DNA of 64,000 nt from Malurus cyaneus samueli (Eukaryota > Chordata > Aves > Passeriformes > Maluridae), in the NCBI GenBank assembly GCA_009741485.1, contig CM019216.1, forward strand, positions 51,657,943-51,721,942, in the 5' to 3' direction. The first letter of the stretch is position 1; every line of letters begins with the position of its first letter. The notes under the pieces are model-generated. The model was not told where the DNA came from. It made no database searches and was given only the letters and a program-made list of their open reading frames with translations. Positions 54,512-64,000 of this stretch are shown in pieces. The translations under genes and the position numbers were made by a program.

Positions 54512-54653
54512 AAAAGTCAAAGAATATTCTGAGTTGGAAGGGACCCACAAGGACCAGTCTCATTCCTGAGTGAATGGCCCATTTAGGGGGTTGAACCCAC
54601 AGCCTTGGCATTATTAGCACCATGCCCTAACCAACTGAGCTAATCTTAGCGCT
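54512..54653 (-). mobile_element. tRNA-Ile-derived SINE with CR1 tail (TguSINE1-like)
   Basis: On the minus strand the element opens with a tRNA-Ile-like head: an A-box region TTAGCTCAGTTGGTTAGGGC (complement of about 54624-54643), an anticodon-arm region GGTGCTAATAATGCCAAGG and a B-box GGGTTCAACCC. It then changes to a CR1-derived tail, GTGGGTCCCTTCCAACTCAG, ending near 54512. This head-plus-tail arrangement is that of TguSINE1, a passerine SINE mobilised by CR1 machinery. The tRNA part has several mismatches to a working tRNA-Ile, including G-to-A and T changes around the anticodon and acceptor stems, so it is not a functional tRNA gene. It is the strongest taxonomic marker in the window. 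Confidence 0.85.
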
Positions 54654-54659
54654 ATCAGG

Positions 54660-54792
54660 AAAGATCATCTAAAAATCTGTTCTGTCTTCAACACCCACAT
54701 CAGTGCATCAGCTTACAAGAATCAACTTTAATATTCTTTTTGGTGACAATAGAACCTCTTCTTTGTGAATCTTGTTTTAAACCATTCTTTTT

Positions 54793-54833
<41 letters not shown>

Positions 54834-57800
54834 CAGCTTCTTTCCTAAAATTCTTAGGAGAGGCAGATTTTAGGATGAGATCCAGGGCCTGCCTCAGAGG
54901 GTCTGGGGGAACAAGCAGCAAAGGTGAGCTCTTTCTACCTCTGTTAGGCTCTAGTGGGTGTATGCAGATATTGCAGAGAAAAAAGCCCATGAGCATTGCA
55001 TGTTTGGAGGGCTCCCCAAGCAGACTTGCCTACTTCTTAAACAGGCTCCAGCTTAGGACCAACATTCAGATCTTCTGCAGCTTAGGGAAAAATACCTTTT
55101 AAACTTAAAATTGATTTTAAAATGAACATATGTTTGGAAAGCCAAGGGAGCGGAGGCAAGACTGGGCTAACACAAGCTGGAAATATCAAACAGAGTGTGC
55201 ATTAGACTGCAATGTTGGATCACTTGGCTCTTAAATCTCCAGTTATGGGGCAAGAAATCCCTATGCAACATGCAGGAGGGTTTGACAGGAAGTGAGACGG
55301 GAGAAAATGAATTGTTGTGTCTTGTGATATGATGTGTGCAAAAATGAGCCAGAGGTGAAAGGGTATGATGACAAAGCTGTTGGCAATTTAAATCTTGGCT
55401 CAGGCATAAAATAAATACATTATTCCTGATGGTGAAGTTGGATGGTGCTGTCATGGATTCATTTTGTCCTTCTGGTGTTTTTCTAGCCCTTTCTCTTTCA
55501 TCTGACCTGTGGCATTCATATCAGCACACCAAAGTGTCAAAACGCTCTTTGAATGTGTCAGGTTGTGAGTGCACTTTAACTGCAGCCCAGCCTGCGTGTG
55601 TTTTTTTCTGAAATCCACACCCAGATACCTTTAAATCTGTGCATTTTGGGGGTGTACCAGGCCTTCTAAAGATGGCATTGACTGGGGCAGCTCTGCTTTG
55701 AGGCATGGTACCACTCTTGCCACAGCTTTTACATGGTTTTTGAGTGTGAAGGCCTGACCAGTGTTGCCAGGAGGCTGGTACAGGATTTTCATAAAGCTAG
55801 AAATATGGTCCTTGAATTTCACAAGAGGTAATGAGCTCATAGAGCTAAAACTAAGCCAAACCTAAGCAAACCAGAAATATTGTGGCACTAACGGGGTGTA
55901 TGGGGAACATTAGCTTTCCATTTATGTCACCTATATTTTTTTCACTTTCATGATTTTCTTTTTCATGTGGTTTGCTTTCTCTGCCTTTTCCCTTACTGTT
56001 TTTACATCTTCTAAAAATGACACCTTTTGCCATGCTGTAGATATTAGTGCAGGGGGTCTCTGGCTGCTACTGCAGTGACAAAGATGGGAATTTCCTCTGG
56101 GCACAGAAGTAACCTCTGTTTGCATGTGACTGACTCCACTTGCTCCTAGCAACCTCCCTGCTTCTTCCAAGACGTTTCCTTGTCAGTTTGCACCAGTGGA
56201 TCAGGATAGAATAAAAGAAGCAGGTTGACAATTTTTGTTTGGATAACTGCCTCCTCCCACCCCCATTTACTTATCTAAAGCTTATCTAAAACTTTATGGG
56301 CTGGAAGACAGGCTGGAAAGTCACAAACTCAGACATTCTTGGGAGTGCTTTACTGCTTTCTAGGCTTGGTGTGGCTGGACAAAGCACAGGCACAGCTTGT
56401 CATGCAGTGTTTTGGTAGCTCTCGCTTCTTACAGCTGCCTAGAGCTTGGCTACACATGAAAAATTAAACAAATTAAATATTGGTGGGATTTGGTAAGCAC
56501 TCTGGAGCACAGCCTGCAGCTTTGTGCTTGGCTTGCTGCTTCTTTTCCAGGGGAAGGAGAAACATCCCTTGCCAGGCACCTGGACCCTCGCTGCTGCTCC
56601 CAGGACCTGTGCTCTGAACCCACCATTTTGAGGCTCAAGTGTAAAACAATTTCAACCCCACGCCTTGTTTGTATTTGAATTCCATATTGAATATTCAGTG
56701 CCAAGATTGTGGCTGTGTCTTGGGTTTCTATGGATCTCAATGGGGAGAAAAAAAAAACCTTTCAGCCATTTAACTAAAAATATGTGAAATAGGATTAGCC
56801 TGTACCTTGTAAAATTTTATTTTAAGAAACTAAGGCCCTGATCCAATCACAATGAGGTCAGTGGGACACTTTCCACTGATTCAGTGGGTCTTGGATATGG
56901 TCCTAAGACATTATTTTCAGAAACAAGGACTGTGAGAAATGTATCTAATATTAGAAATTTATTGTTTATATTCTTTCTATAATTAAAATGGCCAGCTGCT
57001 GTTAAAAGGTTTCCTCTGAGCTGAATGTCTGCATACTAAATTAGAGTCTGAGGCAAAGTGAGAGATGTTGGCTCTTGACAACAAAGGCTTTCTGCACAGG
57101 GATCCAAGTGGGCCGGTGTCTCCGCTATCCTGTTCCACCAGGCACTGCTGGAAGACATTTGTCCAAGCTCTCCACAGCCTCCTCCACAAACATGACAGGA
57201 GACTGCAGTCAGTGAGCAGATTTGAACTGTTTACATATGACACCATCTCGACAGGAATATATGCAGCTGATCAGATCCACACCTCATTGGTGTTGCTCTT
57301 GGAGCGGCACAGTGAGCCTGCCTTGAAAGTAGTTTCTGCTTCTTTGGAATCCTAAATGGCCTGAAATCTTGAGAGACTGAGACACTTGCTGTCGACACTA
57401 GGTGTGTGGAGAGTCCAGACCTCCAGATGGATGGATGCTTGCTGGATGGGGAAGCAGCTCTTCGCCAATATCTTTAGTAAAGAAAGGAACTGCGTGGGTA
57501 AGCTGGGGCCATTCGTACGCAGACAATCAGCTGAGGTATTTTTTTCCTTTTACAGCTGCTAAATAATGGGGTGAAATTACCATCTGTGTCCACCATCTGT
57601 TTCACCCCGGCATGGGATGGATGGTGCCTCTAGGCAGGAAGTGCAGCTTTTGGGACTGAAGTACAAGATCTAAACGGGAAGTCATAGAAGAAATGGAAAA
57701 ACACAAAAAAGATGAAAAAGGAACTGATGAGGGATGACCTTTTTTTGGGATGAGAAGATCATCTAAGTGTGCGCAGGGTCACCCGTTCCTCTGCAGAGAG

Positions 57801-60800
57801 TCAAAGCACACCCAGGGCAGCTCTCAAGAGACAGTCAGCATGGCTGAGCATCCAAACACACCCAGATGGTGAGCTCTGGTGACAGGGAGTGACAGCAGGG
57901 CCATCTCAGAGCTGTTTGGGCAGGGCATGGCCCCATCTCTCATGCAGACTGCCAGCTACTGTCCTGAGAAGCTGAGAGAGGTTTCCTTTCGCAGCCATGG
58001 TCACCTAACACTGCCTTTGGAATGCCAACAGGGCCAGAAAAGGCAGTGATGGTGACCTCACCAGCCAGCCACGGGACTACGGAGCCGGGGGCTGCCCAGG
58101 AGGTGGTGATCTCCTCTCCTATTGAGTGTTCACCCCTTCCAAACTGCTGTTTAATTGTGTCACCCATCTCCCCTTTCCCTCCTGCAGAATCACATCTGTG
58201 TCAACCCCCTTGTTTAAATTCTGGGACTTTTCCATCATTCTTGGATACTCCTGGAGAGTTTTGTAACTTCCCAAGTTCCTGCATGGGAGGCTCCTACCAG
58301 TACCATTTAAGCAATTTTCACAAGAATACTGGGAAGTTGGGTCAGTTCTTGCTGCTCAAGAGAGAAGACAACACTTCAAGCACCAATCTTTAAAAATAGT
58401 TAAATTTCCTCCCATCTCAGAGTAGTCTGGCTGATGTTGGGCAGGAATCAGATGTGTGCTCTATTTCCTTTGTTCATGGAATCCAGCTGCAATGCAGTCA
58501 ATGCTTCTGTTATCACTCCCACAAAAGTCAAATTTTGGTCTCACTCCAGCTTCACACCTGACTGACTGCATCTATTGCAGTTTTATTGGAAGATATGGGA
58601 TCTATTGGACACACATTGGTATCGGTAAGCAGTCACACACACATAACCACTCCTACTGGAGTTTGTAATGGCTCACAGATTTGAATGAACGTCAACATTT
58701 GGCCACTAAACATGGCTTTAATCCCTTTACCTTTTGAACTTATGTAAATTAAATAATACTTTGGATATTCTAGAGAGCTGGCTTCAGTTTTAATAGCTTT
58801 TCATATAAAATGGGCCATCTCATATTTTTGCTTGCTTTGGATAATATTTTATAGTAAATACTTGGTATTCAGAGGTTTTTTTAAAACAGAATTATTATTA
58901 CTATGGTGGCATCCAATGCTCAGTGCTCCACCATGACACCAAAAGCCACAATTAGTGAAGTAGACTCCCTGATAATTACGTGTATTTTTCTCCTATAAAA
59001 TGAACAAATGCAAAAATTCACACAAAAAAAAAGACAAAATGTATTTTGATTTCACCAAATTAGGCTTTCCTAACGGATATAAGCCATGTTGCAAATAACT
59101 CATCCAACAACACAAACACCAACAAATAGGAACCTCTTTCTACTTAGGTTTCCCCGTATTGATCATCCATCAGTGTGTATGGTTGACACTTAAGAAATAG
59201 AAATGCAATATTTAAATGTATTTTTTTTTTTTTTTGTAAGGATGTTCAATGTTTATGTTCAACGAAGATATGCAGAGTGTTTAAACACCACTCATCTTAG
59301 AACAGTTATTGAGTGAAACTGATACTGCCTAATCTTAGATTTAGGTCAAAGTTGTATGGCTGCTTCAGCCAATGTTGTGTAAGGGGGATGTGATGAAAAT
59401 GCCAGCTCCTCTCTGTTCATCTGGTCACACATCTTTTCTGTGTGCTCACATTACTGCTCATCCAGCAGTGCTGCTACAAGGAAGGGCTGGGTGAGGAAAA
59501 GCTGATTTTAGATGGATCCATTCCCTGGTCCAGCTCCCTGCAGAACCAAACAAATTGCTCACAGCTGCAGCGGCACAAGTAGCTTTGGGTAGATGAAAAG
59601 GGGGAAGGGACCACCCCACCCACCCCCTTTCAACACGTCTCAGGCTGGAATAAAATAATCATGGAACTTCAGCCGCAGTCAAGCAAGCAGAATTACCTGC
59701 TGAGGCTTGGTTTGTGGGGGAACAGAAACAATAAAAGTTGAAAGGAAGCTATAGAGTTTGATGGGGTTTGTCTGCATTTGGCAAAGACTTATCCTTTCTT
59801 AGAGTTTCTTGGAAATGTCTTCAAAACATTCCAGTATTGGTTTTGCTCCTTAAATACTCTTCAGTGTTTTGTTTTAACTATGAAGAGCCAAATTCTTCCC
59901 TCAGATATGCATGAAAATACTCCCACATTAATCAGAAGAATTGTCTGCACATACCCTAGGTGCAGGAGGTTTCTCATTTGGTATGTGCTTTGCTTCCTAA
60001 GGAGAAGTCCATTCTGAGCACAGACTTCCTCCTATTCACAAAAATTCATGCAAATTTTGTGTTTTTCCAACATGGATTGAGGACCAGTTCCTCTCACCCT
60101 GCAGGGAACACTAACATGTTTCACAGGAAGCCCCAGTGACTACAGAAAGATTATCCACAAAGCACAGGGTCTATCAGGACGGTTAAAATGGGAAATCTTA
60201 TCCTCTGATTTATGAGAAATGATGAAGAGGTAGGAAGAGCTTCATGTAAGAATGGGACAAGACATTTGTGTGTCTTTTCTTTTCGTGGAAAAGAAATCAG
60301 TACACCATATTTGATTTAATAGACAAGGACTGAAACAGTAATGTAGGATTTTATACTCCTTGATAAAACACTAGTGGACTTAAAATAGGTTTTAAAAACT
60401 GAGCTGCTGTTTTGATTTGTAAAACAAGTTAAACCAAACTTGACAATAAGGCATGTGCTTTAGATTTCCCTGGTTTGAGGCACTGTTTACTCTGGCAGAT
60501 GTATCTTTAAGTGAAGCTTTTTTTCCCCCCTCAAAGCTGTTACATGGTAGACTGATGTTGGCTGACCCTGAAGCAAAAATTTGAAAACAGCACATTTATT
60601 TTCCTGCTAATGCTAAACACACATGCCATGCAGCATTTTTTTGGTCTAGATGGAAAATCTTCAAATCTGGACTGTTTGTCCATTTTACCCTGCCTTTAAT
60701 GTTTTCATGAACATAAAGATAACATAACAAACTTGGGGGACAGGAGCATGTGTGTTTTGCAGTGGGAGTGCAGCCTATAATTTGCAGAAGTTTCTTCGGG

Positions 60801-63800
60801 AAGTGCCAGAAGGTCACCCTGGTCCCATACTGTGCCAGTGACAATGGGCTTTCCCACTTACCTCAGCACCCAGCAAAGCTCACAGAGTGCTGCTGCCCAA
60901 CTGGGCAAAATGTCAGCAGACCTATAAAATCCCTTCTCTTTCTTTCCTTATTACACTGGCAAAATACCAGGCTGACAGTCACCTTTTCTACTACTTGAGC
61001 AATTCATTGGGGAAAAAAAAAATCCCAACAAAATCATGCAATATTGGTGATATTTATGGAGAGCTCTGAAGGAAGATGACATTTTGGAATGGTGGTGCTG
61101 CTGGGCTGTGTAAGCCCTGTGCTAAAGAGACTTTGTGGAGGCCTTATGTGATTGCCTCTGTTTTAACAGCTTTCAGGTGGGTAGAAATAAAGCCAGCATA
61201 CCTGCAGAGCAGTCAGCCTCTGAGACACAGATTTTTCTCTCACTGGAAACCAACTTAAAAGACCCCCTAAACCATCCCAAAGTCAGCTGAGGGTGTCAGG
61301 GTGTGTTACCAGAAGGAACAACATGAGCTCGTTGACCAAAGCTGCTAATGGAGCAGTGGTTTGGGTAAAACACTGAGGGCCTGTTCCATGCAATTCTTGA
61401 ATGGATTTGACTGGATTGGACTTCAGCTAAATGGATTAAATTGTTAAACCAATTTAAGGAAGTCCATGTTCAGAGATGAAAGAAGTTGCTTAAATTGGTG
61501 CCAATCCTCACATCAGTAAAGAGGGAAAAAAGATTTAAGAAAGAAAGACTTACAAGACATCATTCCTCTTGATGAAATTTCTAAATCTTTGCCAATGCTA
61601 ACTAAAAGGAATGAAAAAAAAAATCCTCTGGAGAGCTTTTAGCAATTAGTTCCTGCTTGCAAAGAATCTGGGTCTGTGTTGCTCTACACCGCTCTGCCCA
61701 ACAATTTTTAATTTTTTTTTTTATAAACTGGACTGCACCTCATTAGAGATGCCCAGCTGTATTTTTCTCTCTTTCACAGCCTTACACATCACTTTTCATC
61801 CTGTCCTTTTCATCACCTACTGCTTCTACGGCAAGTAAAGCAAGTGAAAATGGAGCACAAAGAAATCTCATCCGCATTTATCAGTTTTCTCCTGCTGCTT
61901 AGCAGCTGGAAACACAGAATTTAAAGCAGCACCTTGTGACACAATGCTGTGGCTGTCACCCTTGCAGATTCTCTGCAGCCATCACTGGTGGGTGGATCGC
62001 AGATCCAGCAGCTCTGTTACAAGGGACTCTGGGTCTGGTACAAACAATTATTGTACTGCAGAGAGCCAGGCTGGCTTTGCCTCCCTCTGAGCTGAATAAA
62101 CCACCTCCAGCCTACAAATTATGTATCTGTCTCATTGCCAGCAGCAAAGGGACAGTGAACCACACTCTACTGTGTTGCCACGACTCCTAGATTGAGTTGG
62201 GGCCACTGTGTCAGAACAAGACCTGCTGGCCCTCATCTATGCAGGCGTATCTGCAGTAGGTTATGGGGGAAACCTGGAAGAGCCCTATACATTGTTGTGA
62301 CTCTGGATGATGTGGACACTAAAACCTGTAGGGCTGGTCACATAACTATGCTGTAAGGACTGAAGCTGAACTTTACTTTTAAAACCACAGGTTTTTATCT
62401 CATGTTTTTCTCCTATGGGATGGACTAACAGAGATGCTCATAGTGTAGAAGGGCACTTCTGCTTCCCCTCAGAAAAGGTAGCAGGAGTTACAGCTGTAAT
62501 TCACTGGGTCAAGCACTCCCTGGGAGTGAACCATTGTGGAAGTGCTCTGGGGAAATGAAAAAAGTAGGATCAGTGTGGCAGAATCAGGGGCCAACCTTTG
62601 TAGGAAAAAAAAAGATCCTGGCAAAAGACACTTCTATTTTTCTACTGTTGCATTTTGGAATGATAAAATGTTACACTTAATATACAATATAGATTATAAA
62701 TACAATATTTCTTTTTTTTTTTTGGGGGGGGGTAGCAAAATTCCCACCACTTGACTAGAACTTCAAGAGCTTCAGTAAAAGATTTGCTCTCAAAGGTAAT
62801 AACTAAACCAATAAGGGTTGGTGTCCTTGAATGCAGAGATGTGGCCTCTGAAAACAAGATGTGTCTAACAGTGCCCTTCTGTTCTGTAACTTAGCAACTC
62901 AGGATGTAAATGGATACTCTTCAAAAGAAGATTTCCCATTTTAATTGGAAAGAACAGAGATCCATGTTAGAAAGTAGATTTTGTGTTCTAAGCTGTCCAG
63001 TGTAAATGCAATTATATTTGTATTAAAGTGCATTTGTTAAGGTTCAGTGAGAATTCAGCGTTTTCTCAATTTTTTCATATTTCTGCAGTCACATCTATCT
63101 CTGCATGTATAAGTCCTTTGGATGTGTTTGTGGGTGTATGTATATACATATAAAAGATCCATTGCTATATAAATCTCCTTTCGTATTTTACTATACTATG
63201 GGAAGTATTTCCATACTGAATTTAGCTCCCATCCAAATAAAATAACTTGATTAATTTTAATATTGAGGTTTCTTTGTTTTTTCATTTACTACATTTACAA
63301 ATGAAATGTGCCACACTGAACATATATTACATCCATATAATCAAAATGGAACCACTGTTTCATTTGGGGGAAAATATAAAATGATCTATCTTTACTGATC
63401 TCTACACATCACAAGCAACAATTCTACTGGTTTGTGCTCTTAAAAAATCTACCAGTGAGAACTATTCAAAAAGTGACTTTAAGTCTCTTTCTGCTGTCTT
63501 ATAGTCATGATACCTGGAAACAAGCACCAAAGTAAAATCTCCCACTCAATGCCAGCTTTTTTAAATACTTCTAGCATGTCACACTAACACTGTGAGAGGG
63601 GCAGAGGAGATGGAAAAGGGGAAGCCTGGAGAGCATAGACTGGTTAGACAAAGCACAGAGGAAAGTGCAGGTGCACCAAGCTACTGCCAGATGAGTCTCA
63701 CTGTGCTTGCCTCAGCAATTGCCTCTAAAAACGATTCCTTGGCCCTTCTGGGATGCACTCAACACACTGGAGTTATATAATTTGTAAAGGATGTGTAAAA

Positions 63801-64000
63801 AATGCATCATGTTTGGAGAGGTGGTGATTTTTAGAGCAGTTTCCCTTGATTGTGGGAAGTTCCTGTGTCTGTACACATCAGGGAAATGCTGATGTTCCCA
63901 AACCCTCAGTGATGAGCAGGAATTGAGTCTGAGATATCCACAGTGCGTGTATTAGAGTCAAGGGCACCCATGCTTTTCCCTTGGGATACCAATCTCACCT
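54660..64000. other. Intergenic to window end, no gene recognised
   Basis: Over 9 kb with no supported coding exon. I looked for the EYA4 N-terminal coding exon (MEDSQDLNEQ) and found none. It contains a run of 34 T at 54796-54829, poly-T at about 59221-59235, T-then-G runs at about 62708-62732 and an old-repeat-like segment at about 56831-56905. Open frames such as 57065-57355 and 58022-58393 have no recognisable domain. Confidence 0.5.
54796..54829. repeat. Run of 34 T
   Basis: An uninterrupted homopolymer of 34 T, 143 bases from the SINE. On the minus strand it is a poly-A that could be the tail of a retroposed sequence lying at higher coordinates, but I recognise no source gene there. 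It accounts for the polylysine and polyphenylalanine frames across it. Confidence 0.95.

Noticed and set aside
54582..54650. A tRNA-Ile gene on the minus strand
   Set aside because: The A-box, anticodon-arm and B-box resemblance is real, but the sequence has mismatches and continues directly into a CR1-like tail. It is the head of a SINE.
57065..57355. A 96-codon open frame with mixed composition
   Set aside because: No recognisable domain, no splice sites in frame with neighbours, and similar-length frames occur on the opposite strand.
61930..62195. An LTR-like end with AATAAA and GTCTCATTGCC
   Set aside because: The phrase resembles an LTR R/U5 region, but neither boundaries, a promoter half nor a target duplication could be identified.
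54660..64000. EYA4 5' coding exons
   Set aside because: Expected from synteny, but the conserved N-terminal peptide was not found in any frame; the coding start probably lies beyond the window.

Overview
This is vertebrate nuclear DNA, almost certainly from a passerine bird. It carries the 3' half of a ribosomal protein S12 gene split by introns, CR1 LINE fragments with the avian 3' end, several avian endogenous-retrovirus LTRs, and a tRNA-Ile-headed, CR1-tailed SINE that matches the songbird family TguSINE1. The sequence is AT-rich and CpG-poor apart from one small island. No bacterial, phage, CRISPR or operon-like feature is present.

The only protein-coding gene I can support lies in the first 2.9 kb. 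The last three coding exons of RPS12 (+ strand; 1340-1442, 1916-2017, 2777-2839) run in frame to a TGA stop, with an AATAAA signal a few bases later. The earlier exons lie upstream of the window. Its introns host three small nucleolar RNAs: a box C/D RNA at 366-440 (SNORD101 position), a box C/D RNA at 1762-1848 (SNORD100 position) and a box H/ACA RNA at about 2324-2457 (SNORA33). Order and spacing match the human RPS12 locus, so host gene and guides form one unit: the mRNA encodes a ribosomal protein, and the spliced-out introns yield RNAs of the families that modify rRNA.

The remaining 61 kb looks intergenic. From known vertebrate synteny it should be the gap between RPS12 and EYA4, but no EYA4 coding exon was recognised. 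A compact CpG island at 11.38-11.59 kb is the only promoter-like landmark.

The gap is scattered with repeats: CR1 fragments (5.0, 13.3, 50.6-51.1 and 52.0 kb), LTRs (6.8-7.4, 19.5, 23.0-23.6 and 28.8-29.2 kb), the SINE at 54.5 kb, a long TTC/TCC pyrimidine tract at 25.4-25.6 kb, and an ATCT array at 36.5 kb. Open frames in this gap are short, overlap on both strands and lack protein character; I treat them as chance. I found no convincing new biological system. The items most worth checking are the intronic snoRNA set, a duplicated motif in two RPS12 introns, and the isolated CpG island.
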